From positions 26,844,850-26,908,849 of the forward strand of contig CM022679.1 in assembly GCA_012295275.1 (NCBI GenBank): 64,000 bases of DNA. The letters run 5' to 3'. The notes under the pieces were generated by a model. It was given only the letters and a program-made list of their open reading frames with translations, was not told where the DNA came from and made no database searches. Position numbers and translations under genes: made by a program. This DNA is from Chrysomallon squamiferum. Its lineage: Eukaryota > Mollusca > Gastropoda > Neomphalida > Peltospiridae. Positions 38,664 to 50,564 of this stretch are shown here, one piece after another. The stretch's first letter is position 1. Each line of letters starts with the position of its first letter.

Positions 38664-40197
38664 GGAGTCTGTGGAAACTGACCTTTGACTAACCCAGATT
38701 TCTGTGAAAAGCAGCACCATTTCAAAGTCCCATCCAGATATTGTCAATCTGTTATGTCTAATCTGGATGCTGTCTACTGTGAATTTCGGATGTAAGTTCC
38801 AGAACAAAAGAATAAGTTGTATAGTAATCAGTTTTGCCAACAATTTTTGAACAAATACGGCAGTTTGCACACTTAATAAACAATGATGTACTTTTTGTAA
38901 TTACTATAGTTATCTAAAAGAACAAAATAATTATTACTGTGTTGATACCTAAGTGAATTCAGATTTAGATTTAGGGTCAAAATACCTATGCTGCACATTT
39001 TGCATTGTCTTACTCAATTCTTCATAACAGCAGAGTGACCTAAGAAATGGTAATGTATTGAACTTTCTAAACCAAAATTAATAGAAGTTTTAGCTATGCA
39101 GGGTTCTTGCTAGGCTAGAAAAACAGGGAGAAGTGAGGTTTTGTATAGGTCAAATGAAAAACAATATGACAAAACCAAACCATTGTCACAAAACTAAAAT
39201 TAAACATGTGTATATTGATATTCCACTTCTGATAAAACACGGTTTTCAGCAAGGTATTTTTTATACAGACATTAATAATAAAATTATTTAATAAAAGGTT
39301 TATTCTTACATTTGTTTAGAATTACATGCAGTCTGCTCTGTTCGGTATCAGACCTCTACTTATGTTAGTTTGTTAATTTTAATCTTTTCTGTACCTGTAA
39401 TTCTGTACAGTCAGTTATCCAGTTCACCTCAGTTAATTTAATTGTATACAAGTTAAAAGAACTGTGTTTATCATCAGCCTCTAATCACAACAATAAAACA
39501 AGGCATTTTTTGTAGCTATTCAGACAGTTGGTCACATGATTCACTAATACATATAATTTGATGGAAATAACGGAAATCTGCAGGTTGACAGCAAAATGTG
39601 TGTCAATACTTCTTAACTTCCAAGTGATATAAATAAATAAATAAACAGAACAGAAATTAAAACAAAAAAATGTAGAAAACAAAAATGGAAATTTAAACTT
39701 TGCTGTCAGTTTAAAATAAGGCTAAATTTAGTACAAAAGGGTAAGTATTTTGCCCATGTTGCCCCCTCACATGAACCCTGACTACACAATTTAAAATATG
39801 AAGACAAACAATATCTTAAAATTTTTGACCATTATCAGCAAGTGTATGAAACCAACTTTTCAGCAGAGAATAACAACCAGAAAAATATAAAATTAGAATG
39901 GATTGAAGATAAACACTATGACTGATCTTTCATATATAGATGTTCTTAAAGACATAAATCAAATTAAATCCATTGGCAGACTTTTCCACCCATGTTAAAC
40001 ATGGAGGCCATAATACAGTGGTTGGCTTTGAGAGAAATATGAAATACTGTGATAACTAACAGATTATTTTTAGTCAACCTTTGATAGATGTTTAACTGTA
40101 GCATTTATAATCAAATGTATTCCATTTTAATCTTTATAAACAAGCAGTTATCTAAACAGCTTGTGTCATTGGTCCCAAGTGAATCTGATTTTGACAG

Positions 40198-40243
<46 letters not shown>

Positions 40244-40369
40244 CATTCATACAGACATGCCAGTGTATATACATACATACTTAGAGATGTAGACACACAG
40301 ACACACACACCCCATATACACATACAGTCATGCATACATACATACATACATACATATTAAGAGACATAT

Positions 40370-40403
<34 letters not shown>

Positions 40404-42180
40404 CACACACACACTCACACTCACACAGATCTACAGTAAAAGGAACGTCACAACAATGTGGGATGAAAATGGTTACGAATAATAATCATAAAAATTGCTT
40501 ATGTGGAAAATTTACTGAAGTACATACTATGCTGATCCATTTTATTTTGTGCTATGAATTACAGACTTGTAACTTATTAGTTTACATCATATAACTGTTC
40601 TTTCATAATCTTGTGTGCCTGTCATTCAGTAGCCATTGCCTTCACCTGATTTCATTATGAAACTAAAATGATTTCACTTCAGGTCACAATAACATATTTG
40701 TCCTGATGGTTTCTGGAATTGGTAAAAATCCAAAGGAGAAAATTATACTTAATTCTGATATTGATAGAATGAAAGAAATTCTGGAGGATAAACATATCAT
40801 TGGTGTCAGGTAAACTTTCTTTTTATTATTGCTACTGCTTATCCAAAATCCTTGGTCACAAACCAAATCATAATGACAGTGTTCATTCGTTACACTTCAT
40901 GAATTTGCAAATCAGTTACTGGTTTCCCTTTACTAGGTTAAAAATAAAATAATCTACAAAGAAATGTAATGTGTAAGCATAAAACAGCACATAATTGTGG
41001 TTGATTCGTTATGCACTTCTAAACTAAGAAAAACTGCCCAAAATTTGCAATGTTCTCTAGTCAAATAAAAACATTTAGAAATGGGTTTAGAGATATTTTA
41101 TAGTTGTGGGTTTAGATAGATGTATCAGTGATATTAAATGCACATTACTGCACAATATAAATAAATATACTAATATATTTAATTAATAAATTGTAAACAT
41201 GTTTGACTTTTATCAAGTCAGATAACAAAATTGATAAATGGTATATTATTATTAAATAAACTCTTAATGTTTTATCACTGGGCAGTTTCTGTTAATAATG
41301 GACGCACATTTTTGATTTGCAGTTACTTGTATGTATTCGTTAATCTGTAATAAAAATAATAATCAGTTTGTTAAAGACAGCATTTGTCACATCATAAACA
41401 CTTTCATTTGTTCAGTAAGAACTTTTTCATTTTTTGCTATTTTAGTCTGAATTAGTTGTTTATCATATATATTTTTATTATTTCCTTGTTTTTAAAAACT
41501 TTTTCAGTCCTGATAATATAACAGTGATCAGTGAAAAGGCTGATAAAAACAGTATTTTAAATGCTGTTGATCAGATAAAGGAAAAAGTGGAAGGCCGGTT
41601 TGAAAGTCTTTTCATATTTTACTATACCGGACACCACACTAAGGAAAGAGAATTTTTAACTGACGAACAGAAGAAATGTCATGTAAAAGAAGAGGAACTG
41701 AAAGATCATTTCCGACAACTGAATGCCACATACATGTTGTTCATACTGGACACTTGTTATAGTGGGGGTGCTGACATTGGTGCAAAGGGAGATTATCAAG
41801 ACTACTCACCTCCCTGCCTTTGGGATCTTTTTGAGTCTGATTTGCAGGCAAAAGGAGAAAAGTCTGTATGTGTTGTTCAATGGTCTTCATCAGCTGAAAA
41901 CCAGGAGTCTTATTATAAAGGAAACCAGAGTGCTTTTACCTATGCAATCATCAGTCAGCTGAAAAATGAATGTGTCATTTCCCGTAAAGACTGTTTTTAC
42001 TGTAATGGTTTTTGCAAAAGTGCAAAACAAAAGGGCTATATTGACCTTAAAGAACTACATGATTCTGTTGAGTATCACGTTAGGAAAATTAAGAGTGGAG
42101 ATCAGCTACCAAAACTACATAAAAAACCAGAAGATGCATTTATCCCACCATTTGCATATTATGTTCATAAAGATATTTAA
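30976..42180 (+). CDS. Gene B: tandem DED, IRAK-like kinase, Cys-rich module, caspase-like protease fusion
   Basis: Thirteen coding exons: 30976-31000, 31204-31754, 32359-32595, 32874-32950, 33626-33705, 34481-34645, 34844-35058, 36619-36740, 37527-37649, 38158-38242, 38387-38512, 40683-40809, 41508-42180. The start is the ATG of MTSATDIS, whose G/AT split codon joins the DED exon in phase. If the single missing base in DED2 is allowed for, the sum gives 868 residues. Approximate layout: DED1 9-85, DED2 95-185, linker 193-255, kinase 258-490 (HRD 384-386, DPG 404-406), helical and Cys-rich 491-602, protease 603-868 (His 687 or 688, Cys 728). No signal peptide or membrane segment; cytoplasmic. 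The combination suggests one chain that oligomerises through DEDs, signals by kinase and cleaves by protease. All kinase motifs are intact apart from DPG. If the frameshift is real, only a DED-less product from a downstream ATG would be possible. Confidence 0.85.
31204..31754 (+). CDS. Gene B tandem death effector domain exon, with one-base frameshift
   Basis: DED1 shows the family pattern: two N-terminal helices (SSVVDELNSDEQEQLKLLS), a hydrophobic helix (PLKRFDILLKS), then ENMAFLVEALDLMQRRDAIE ending in the R-x-D-type motif of DEDs. DED2 starts at SPFTCQLYKLGCDMDEKDV and is cut by a stop at 31608-31610. The expected continuation WELLTLLRKESVLNDLTSI and LLKLAPDKNSERLHYLQEY is in the -1 frame from about 31598. 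The exon is 551 nt; its entry and exit phases require 552, so exactly one base is missing near 31595. This could be a true null, a polymorphism or an assembly error. Tandem DEDs are known from caspase-8 and c-FLIP. Confidence 0.75.
32359..38512 (+). CDS. Gene B kinase and Cys-rich module
   Basis: Nine exons. The linker exon ends in a Gly-rich loop (LCSGAGGTVYKG). The beta3 Lys (CDVVLKVL) and alphaC Glu (ELISSRKKHPF) are present. The hinge LMFPHMKNRDL, catalytic loop HRDVKAANILLD, Mg motif DPG, activation segment GTAGYIDPDV and alphaF INDVFSLGVVMLQLL follow. Exon 37527-37649 (KKFVNLAWQAIAVADDRIT) completes the C-lobe. Exons 38158-38242 and 38387-38512 encode eight cysteines and a histidine (MCVSC; CNENCARFCMDC; CPQHGEC) suited to two metal sites. 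Probably an active kinase, with the DPG caveat. Confidence 0.85.
38624..38661. repeat. (CA)n microsatellite, gene B intron
   Basis: Simple CA run in intron 38513-40682, corresponding to 17268-17293 in gene A. Confidence 0.8.
40199..40430. repeat. CA-rich simple repeats, gene B intron
   Basis: Two pure CA runs (40199-40241 and 40371-40414) surround CATA-type tetramers. The gene A counterpart is 18779-18969. Confidence 0.8.
40683..42180 (+). CDS. Gene B caspase-like protease exons
   Basis: Exon 40683-40809 differs from its gene A counterpart by one silent change. Exon 41508-42180 keeps the catalytic blocks unchanged (LFIFYYTGHH; LFILDTCYSGGADIGAKG) but differs from gene A at about 41 of 218 residues, many of them charge changes. 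C-terminus FIPPFAYYVHKDI. AATAAA-type signals lie at about 42210-42224. Confidence 0.85.
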
Positions 42181-45034
42181 TTTCCTGCTAATATTAAAAA
42201 AATAATAATAATAAATAAATAAAACATTTTCAGTCAGTATGACAGGTGACATTTTACCATCCCCTAGAAATACATCATTATAATAAAAGAGTTATGTTCA
42301 TAAAGATATATAATTACCTGCCGATTTAAAAAAAAAAAAATAAATAAATAAGAATAATATTGTGGAAGCAGCTTCTACATAACTGTTTTATTAATATAAA
42401 GATGTTGAAAGAGAAAATAAGCAGCTTTCCAGCTCCAAGAGCTAGTGTATCAGTTAGTAGCAGAAAGATTCTTCAATCAAACAAGAAAGTATAAACCACT
42501 ACTTTTTAAAAACCAAACACGAGAGGTTCAGTGTATGGCTAAAGTGCAACAAATTACAGATGAACATGCTAGTGACATCTTTATCAACCCACTCTTTTTT
42601 CCAGATCCAGGTTTATTAAAGGATAAGCAGTTGAAAGCAGTATCATTAATATCATTATTATTATTATTATTATATGTAGATTTTCTCTATTTGTTTTTTA
42701 ATTACAGCAAATTAATACTTGTAAATAAAAGAAATAATTTATCGAAGATGAAGCATATAAGTGTTGCATATTAATCTTCCATTATCAGTATGAGTATACT
42801 AAATTTTCTAATCGGTAATCATTAAAAATTCAATTTTATAACAATAATAATATATATATATTTTAATAAAATATTTCTTTTGGATGTTTTTTGTTCTTTT
42901 TATGCTTTTCGTTATTTTGTTTGTTAATTAAGAACAAAGATAGCTAAGATGAATAACATTTAACAATACAAGTCTGAGCAACTAAGTTATATCCCATGTT
43001 TCTAAAGCACAGGCACAGCTGGAGACCAGCTTGAAAAAGAACTGAAGAGAATAAGGGTGAAAAAAATGATTGTACATTTTCCTTACAAATAATTTTTATT
43101 TTATTATATTATTATTTTCCTTTTATTTTTATTTTTATTTTTATTTGTTCCACAATATTGGATCAGGATATGGTTTAGCTTATGAATTATCACCTATCAT
43201 AGCTGAGGTTAATTATATTCTAGTACAGTACAAAAAAATTCCTTGTATCACCATTGATCAGCATTCTAATTATCATTCAAGACATTATGAACCAAGTTAC
43301 AGCTACCCTCAGACAGAAAAAAAAAAAAAAAAAAAAAAAAAACAGTTTACTTACCTCCAGTAGTGGGTATACTAGGACTTTTTAAGATATATAAAGTTTA
43401 AATCCAGTTTGTATCAGGATTATTTTTTTATTAAGATACATGAATCCAGTCTTCGAGAAAAAACAAATATTAATAAAAATTGGCATTTCTTTTTTTATCT
43501 TCAATCTGTTAACCCAGTTTTCTTAAACTACCTGTTTACATGACACCAATCTCAACGTGCCAGTGCCTGCATTATTGTATCTAAAGTCTGGTATTCAGTA
43601 TAGTTCTAGTGTTTTGGGATTGTTATTATCAGCACTCGTATGCTGTATATGTTAGTTGAGAATGAATTTTGGACCTTTGAAACTATCTTGAATACAAAAT
43701 GAACTTAATGTGTTTTGGAAATTCAACTGGAACAAATCTCATAGACAGTCTCTGTATCTCAGTATGTATTGGTTATCAAGTTCACCATTTTCGGGATTGC
43801 AGAAATTAATAAAGATACTGAATTTAATGATTTTATCAAGCTCGCTGTTTTGGGGATTCAAGAAACTAATAAAGATATCGGGATTAGAAATGTTAATATG
43901 TTCTGTCTTTGGGATTGCAGAAATAAATAAAAAAATAGTGGGTTTAAAGGTATGTACAAACAAGTATTGCAAGCAAAAGACAATGTGGGATAATGATGGA
44001 TAATGGATCCACAAATAAAAGGCTGTTGTAAATGTTGATTAGCTTCTAATCTGACACAGAGCAGCTGCAGTTCATCTACTACTGTCTCATCTTCAACTTC
44101 AGAACTATTCTTGACAACAATTTTATCATCCCCTTTCGAGAAAATGTCCCACAATTCTAAAATAATCGTTTTTCCCCTTTGTTCAAGTTGTTCATCTGTG
44201 ATATCTGTTTTTGTGAGAAAGAATCAAATTTGAATTATGAAACAGAAGAGCTAGCCTGAATATTTTTAAGAGTGACAGCTTTCAGTTCACATTAATGAGA
44301 TTGTGTGGAACACAGTGAAACCAAAATATGCAAGAATAATTTGCACTTGTAAAAAATAATTAAAAGCAAACACTTTTATATCCAGTACATTTGCTTGTCT
44401 TAATCAAGTACTAGGGGTAGAAGGAGAATGCCAGCTGAAACGTGGCACTATAACGCTTATCTTATTTGATCTGGACTGAATATTTCTCTTTGACTAAAGC
44501 ATCCTTCTAAACAGATTCTGTTATTTTAGTTTTAGTTAATTATAAATTAATTATAATCAGCACATTTGTGAATTTTCATAAACGGCGAACTGGCAACGAA
44601 ATATTTTACATCATCTTAATTGTGATTTGGAGAAATTTTCAATAGAAACACACACACACAGAGTTGGGCAAACAACTATTTCAAGTTAATGCCCACTAAT
44701 GAAGCTCAACTGATTTAGGGAGATTGTGAATTACTACATACAACAAAACTCAGAAATACTCCAGTGCCTGTCCATTTTGTCTTAGAGAATAACAAAAAGT
44801 CTGCCCAGTTATAATCCCTTTTATTTTGAACTCTCGAAAAGATGTTAAAAATTAACCAATACATTTGAAGGTGGTGGGAATGCCAGTTTACATCACCTGT
44901 ATTGGTCATTCACTCTTTTTTCCAAAGAATTACTTGACAGATATTTGTTTTGAAGCCCAATATGACATAACATTTTGCAGTATAAAACCAGGAAAGGTAA
45001 GGGAACGAGGCGCATTTCTTTATATAGCTATTTA
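42181..45034. repeat. Gene B 3' flank, duplicate of the gene A 3' flank
   Basis: 42181-44555 is nearly identical to 20718-23135, including the coding-like relics (42420-42645, 43152-43315, minus strand 44070-44197). 44585-45034 matches 25190-25606, so relative to gene A the stretch 23136-25190 (RPUSD1 fragment plus most of unit 2) is absent. Homology stops at 45034. No intact gene seen. Confidence 0.8.
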
Positions 45035-45611
45035 ACGTTTTTATTTGTCAAGTTAATGAACTACACTTAATGATGCAAAATAATAACCTTTTAGAAAGAA
45101 TAAGGAATTTATTTTGAATGAAGTAATAGTTCTAGAATGGTATTTCACTGTGATGAAGTGGTTACTTGCTTTCATACTTTCAGGGAATGGGCATTTGGCA
45201 ATGTTTGATATTGCAATGCCAAACTGATTACCCTAGAGAGAAATATATATTTTGTATTCATAGAATACAACACAGTGATGAAACGATTTCCTTGATGATC
45301 AGTTAATTAGTCAATACTGACCCCATTGTGGCCTATGGGACTATACAGAGTTTCAAGAGAGGAATATGTCCAGAAATGGGAATTAATTGAGAAGGAAGAA
45401 CCAAATGCAAAGAAAAATGAATCATGTAGAATGATGATATATCATGGATTCCATGAAGAGGTCGATGGTTTAAAACGTTTGACTACGTTTTTTTTTTTAC
45501 ATTTTTCTTGTCCATTTATTATTTTATTTTACAGATTTAAAAAATAATAAATAAATAAAAAATCATTATTTTATGCTTGTAACACTATCCGCAAAGTGTA
45601 AGATTTACTGT

Positions 45612-45654
45612 TTTGGATCTTCGGAATTTCGGATAAGGAATTCTCAACCTGTAT
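45612..45654. mobile_element. Terminal fragment of a pogo/Tigger-like repeat
   Basis: GAATTTCGGATAAGGAATTC followed by TCAACCTGTA resembles one terminus of the element at 48752-49020 (TACAGGTTG on the complement). From memory, it also resembles ancient DNA-transposon ends found in vertebrates. The partner end is not found. Confidence 0.35.
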
Positions 45655-45844
45655 TTAAATAAAGACAATCGGTGCTCATGGAGTTTTGGGCCAGTAAGCC
45701 GGAGTCCGTTATAAAGATGTTTGACTGTATGTATTCTGTTGGACGAAGTTTTTCCAAATGGATACATTTCCAAATTCGTGTACTGATCTACCCCATACAA
45801 AGCAAAAAAAAAAAAAAAAAAATACAAAAAAACAACAACATATA

Positions 45845-45873
45845 TATAAATAAATAAATAAATTAATTAATTA

Positions 45874-45906
<33 letters not shown>
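45845..45906. repeat. (TAAA)n/(AAT)n microsatellite
   Basis: TAAA, TTAA and AAT runs in sequence upstream of RPUSD1. Confidence 0.8.
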
Positions 45907-45908
<2 letters not shown>

Positions 45909-46171
45909 CACGAGTTGCGAATGTTCCAGCATGTCTAACGATGAAATTTAAATCTGATAGTGATATTCTTCATTTATTTTTAAGCTGTTTAATATTAGAT
46001 TTCCTTCTAACTTATATTATTTATGAATAATTTTCTGTTCTGAGTAGAAATATAAAATGTCAACTAAACTGTCTTATCGGACTTTGCCTCCACACAAATT
46101 TTTATTTAACACGTCCATAAACGAAACAATAACAGAAAAAAAGAAGAAACACACTACACAACCATCTCAGA

Positions 46172-49100
46172 ATGATAAGAACGGTAACTCTAATTTACAG
46201 TTTCGCTGACGATTATAAAAGTGTTATGTACTTCATGAATCCCGTATTTAAAAAATTGTGTGCCTCTGCACTCAAACACAGAAATGTGTTGGCTGCTTTC
46301 ACAGAACAAAATAAATGCTGCATCTATAGTTGTTCAGTAGTTGGGTCTGCCAACAGTCGTGGTGTTATGTCAAATCAGTTGTATGATCTAGAAGTCCTTC
46401 ACAAATGTGCCGATTACATTGCAATTAATAAACATTTTGACATTAAAATAAATATGAATGACAAAACTGATGAAATCACTGTAGACAAACAATTGTGTCA
46501 TGCCTTTCCCGAACTAGTTGATCCAAAAATGGTATTTGGATTCAGGTAAGAAAATAATAATAATAAATAAATAAAAGGTGTAACTTGATAGTCAAAAACA
46601 AGTACTAGTGTGGTAGTTGAAAATCCTTTCACGTAACTACTTTTACTGGTAGTACTAGTTGAGCTAAAGCATCTACGATGCAGATAAATGTTACTTTAAA
46701 ACGACAGTTTAATGTTAAGAAAATACACTTACAAAAACAAAAACAAATATGGCTAGTCATTTATTGTGAATGGATGAGAAAAAAATCACTTAACCTACAA
46801 ATTAATTTTAAAACTCAGTTTGAGACTATCACAAATCTATAATAATTCATTATTGTTGTTGTCGTGTTGTTATCGTTATTATTGTTATTAAGTTATTCTT
46901 GTTGCTCTTATTATTATTTAAATACACATAAAAGTCAGTGTATTATATCGTTCACAAACCTGATTAAAAACAAACTTTGACTTGACAGCCAAGAAAGCAA
47001 TAGAACATTTGACAGAATGCTTGAATTTGCAACTGACATCACCATATTGAATTAATCAAACCACTGTTGCACATCAGAAGTGTTACCCTGCACTGATTTC
47101 TCCGAAACCACTAATGTCACTGGTCTACAGTAAATAACTGATCCATAGTGTGAAATTCATTAAGGAAACCCAATAGATTATTCCCACAAATATGTTAATA
47201 TACGATAAGTTAGTTGATGCCAGACTTTCCTAATAATAAAGTTTGAAATTATAATAAACGTTTGACACAATGGTGCCTATTTGCTGTTTTACCTTCATTT
47301 GATCATGCACAAGAAAACAAAAACTGATGACCTTTGCTACGGATAAAATAATATTTAACGATAATCTACATTGGTTGTTTATTAAATCTTTATTAGGAAC
47401 ACACTTAAATCATTAATCATGTGTTATATACACAGAGAAACATAGACAAAAAAATTAATTCATTTAAAAAATGAAAATATTAGGTTTTCTAGTGGGTTTT
47501 TTTCTGCTATAATGACACAGAAGTTTAATGCAAAGTGAACTGATACATGTATTTTAAAATCTTGTTGAATGTTTTTTCTTCTTTTTTTTTTTGTTGTTGT
47601 TTCTGTTTAATTTCAGATTTGCTCATCGGTTAGACTATGCCACCAGTGGAGTACTGTGTGTTGCTTTGTCTCGCAAGTCGGGGGCAGCTTTACACAAAGC
47701 ATTTTCCAAAGGGCAAGCAGTAAAACATTACCTTGCACTAGTGAGATTATCTTTATTAAATCATTTGTAATATAGTGTGTCTACTCACAGTAGTGTAATG
47801 ACAGTTGTATCAACAGTAATGCAATGTTTGTATTAACAATACCGTAATGTAAATATTTCACTGTTAGCTTTTATTATCAATGAAATGAAATCTCCGTATT
47901 TGAATTAATTTCCTCCTATCCTCACTCCTCCCTCCCTGCAGGTTCACAGTCACGTTGGAAAGGAGAATTTACTCATTGATGTAGCAATAGGTCAAGACAG
48001 CTCGGTGCAAGATTTCAACAAAATGTGTACAGCAAATGTTCGAGCGTGTTCCAATCCGAGACCTGCAAAGACGTTGCTCGTCTGTCTAGAACATGGCTTT
48101 TACAACGGACGTCCTGCTAGTAAAGTCTTGTTGAAACCTATCACAGGTAGCTTGTGCGATGCAGTAGTTAGATAGGGATTTTCACTTATCTGTCGATTCA
48201 TTTATTTCTCATTTTTGTTTGTTTGTTTGTTTGTTTATTTACTTAGTAATTTATATTTATTTTAAACATTTAATTTTTTTGTTATTTATTTTATTTATTT
48301 ATTACATATTCTTTTTAATTTAAATTCAGTTTAGGCATTAAAAAAAAAATAATAATAATAATAATACATTTTAAAAAAAATAAACAATAATAGTAGTTAA
48401 ACATTTAAATATCTTTTTATTATTATTATTTTATAAAAATTAAAGTAATTTGGTTAAGTTATTTTACATTTTTTTACTTTGTAAAAATGCAGTTTTTATA
48501 ACATCTAGATTTAGACCAGTGAATCTCAAATGGGAGTTGTTGTTTGCCATTGAAGAAATGGAGAAAGATTGAAGTGCATACTTGTATACTTAAAATTAAA
48601 ATAGCTGAGTAAACGGGGAAGCCCGAGATCACATGACATAAACTACTGAGAACCACTGGTTTAGTCCAAACTATCATAAAGTAACTTTTATTGGGTTGAA
48701 ACAGAAGTTCTTAGCATTTTTTAATGAGATATTCTGAGATAATAGTAAGAAAAAGGTTGAAAATCCAAAATCTGAAATAGCAATATTTTAGTTTTAAGAC
48801 TGTTTTGCATACATAAACTTTATTTTATGCACAAAATTATTAAAAATGTTATATTAAAAAAGCTATTTGTTCAAACTGTATACGAAATATAAATGGGATT
48901 TGAATTTTGACACAGATACTCTTCTCAGGCTGTAATCTTATATTCTCAAATCTGAAACATTCTGAAATCCAAAACACATTCAGTTCCAAACGTTCATGTA
49001 AAGAATGTGCAACCTGTATTACTCTTAGATTTACTGAACCATATATGTACCATCTTTAAAGTAGCTTTGTGATTCCATCCTCCCCAAATTTGGCATCTTT

Positions 49101-49876
49101 CTGGGTGACAAACTGGTCTAAATATTACAAACTTTTGTTGTTTCAACCTGATAATAACTGAGATACATTTTTGTCACGAACATCACATTAGCACTTGAAA
49201 CAGCATCAACGTGACACTTGCATAAAGGCAAAGAAAATATTTTTGAAATAAATCATTTTAAAAATTGCTTGAAAACCATAAATATAAAAAATAAAAAATA
49301 AAACGGTGTTGTGAACTGCTTGATGAGTAGCAGTATTTATACACCTTGTTTTTTCTGATCTAGGTGGAAAAATTAAATTCTGTAGACTGTAATTACGTTA
49401 ATATATTTAGAAAAATGACAACGTTTGTGATTGCACTAACAGTATTAATGATTTTGGTGTGCATAATTGAGAATGTATTTTTACACAGCTTGCTATGAAT
49501 AATACTGTGAATAGTACATGCTTAAGCCACTTCTCAAGCAATGCTGTTCCACTTGTTGCTCACAGAGAATTATATTTTTTTGCTTTCATCAGGCAGAACA
49601 CATCAGCTGAGAGTGCACTGCGCTCACATCGGCCACCTCGTTATCGGCGACTACACCTACAGCAATCGAACGGACACTGAACCGTTTCGAATGATGCTGC
49701 ACTCCCTCCGCCTCGTCGTTCCTCTGAAAAAACGTCGTCTTGACATCGTTTCTGGTGATCCATTCGTTTCCAACGTCGACCCAAAGTGGCAGACGTCTAG
49801 TGTCATAAACACATACAGCAGGACATCACAGTGTGTGGATGTGTCCACTCTCAAACATGTAACAATGGACATCTGA
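46172..49876 (+). CDS. RPUSD1: RNA pseudouridine synthase domain-containing protein 1
   Basis: Four exons (46172-46545, 47617-47740, 47942-48146, 49593-49876) join in phase into 328 residues, close to the usual size of about 310. It is a RluA-type pseudouridine synthase that isomerises uridine in RNA. Seen in order: DYIAINKHFDIKIN, PELVDPKMVFGFRFAHRLDY with the catalytic Asp about residue 131, TSGVLCVALS, EHGFYNGRPASKVLLKP, RTHQLRVHCAHIGHLVIGDY and PFRMMLHSLRLVVPL, all family hallmarks. The first ATG after an in-frame stop (46130) is 46172; the ATG at 46367 (MSNQLYDLEV) matches the usual family start better, and the extra 65 residues could be a targeting extension or untranslated. Introns hold small MITEs (48517-48658, 48752-49020). 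Confidence 0.92.
48517..48658. mobile_element. hAT-type MITE in RPUSD1 intron
   Basis: CAGTGAATCTCAAA on the left and the complement of the right end (CAGTGGTTCTCAGT) form hAT-style inverted repeats. The 142-bp element is flanked by ATTTAGAC and GTTTAGTC, an imperfect 8-bp target duplication (6 of 8). No coding capacity. Confidence 0.7.
48752..49020. mobile_element. Non-autonomous DNA transposon (MITE) in RPUSD1 intron
   Basis: AGGTTGAAAATCCAAAATC at the left and TGCAACCTGTA at the right are imperfect inverted termini. Internal AAATCTGAAA and GAAATCCAAAACAC motifs occur in both orientations. Pogo/Tigger-like assignment is tentative. Confidence 0.45.
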
Positions 49877-49957
49877 TCATGGAGGATTTTGTTCGTGTGC
49901 TTCCAATAGAGAACTATTTATGTCAAGGACATCTTTTTTTTTTTTTTACATAACCTT

Positions 49958-50118
49958 ATCAAGAACATGCCTGTGTTGGAATTGTCATCCATCCGTCATA
50001 TGGACAGCTGTTGTTCACTGGTCACTGCCTGATAGATTTCAGGATCTGTTCTCCTCAGTTGACCCTCTATTTTTCTCCTGCCAGCACAGAAACAGGACTG
50101 CTTTCCTAAAGTATCTGT
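49958..50118 (+). repeat. RPUSD1: Downstream segment of RPUSD1 shared with the gene A flank
   Basis: It lies between the RPUSD1 stop and its poly-A signal, so it is probably 3'UTR. It is the partner of the 161-bp segment at 23136-23296. Confidence 0.8.
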
Positions 50119-50269
50119 TCCCCCCCTTCTCTTTGGGAAGGTGCATTAAAACAATAGCATCCTGCTGATTTGAAAAAATGTAACTCACTGAATAGCGACA
50201 GAAATGTTATCTGTGTAATTCTTAACTCCATGTATGATAAGATGTATTCATGGAAATATGTTGAGTTCA

Positions 50270-50275
50270 AATAAA
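50270..50275 (+). terminator. RPUSD1: Likely RPUSD1 polyadenylation signal
   Basis: AATAAA, about 395 bp after the stop codon, followed by T-rich sequence. It is the first canonical signal downstream. Confidence 0.65.
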
Positions 50276-50564
50276 TTATTTTTTACTTTTTTTCTTTAAT
50301 TTGTATCCTTATTTTTTTTTTTTTTCAAATATATGGAAAAAATCTTACAAATAAAATTCTTCTAGAAAGTCTGTGATTTCTACCTAAATCTCAATTTCTT
50401 TTTATAGAATTTGGTTTTTTTTTTTCAAAGTTTTATGTCAGTAGTTTTTTGTGACTTTTATTTCATTAAAATAATGATAATAATAATATTAATTTATTTT
50501 TTTTTTTATTTATTTATTTATTTATTTATTTTTAGCTATTTATCAGTACTGCACAGTTTCTCAC

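Larger units (their letters stand above)
45035..46130. other. Intergenic between gene B and RPUSD1
   Basis: No supported gene. An open stretch at 45326-45505 reads YRVSREEYVQKWELIEKEE, but it has no recognisable homology or partner exons. Poly-A (45807-45824) and AAT/TAAA runs (45845-45906) fill the right part. A transposon-end-like sequence lies at 45612-45654. Confidence 0.5.

Noticed and set aside
40111-40347. ORFs rich in Val-Cys or Thr-His over CA repeats (also 3458, 13700, 14013, 18739, 38619)
   Set aside because: They are translations of CA/GT microsatellites in introns.
45326-45505. Possible short gene (YRVSREEYVQKWELIEKEE)
   Set aside because: No homology, no partner exons and no copy elsewhere in the window; one open frame of this size is expected by chance.
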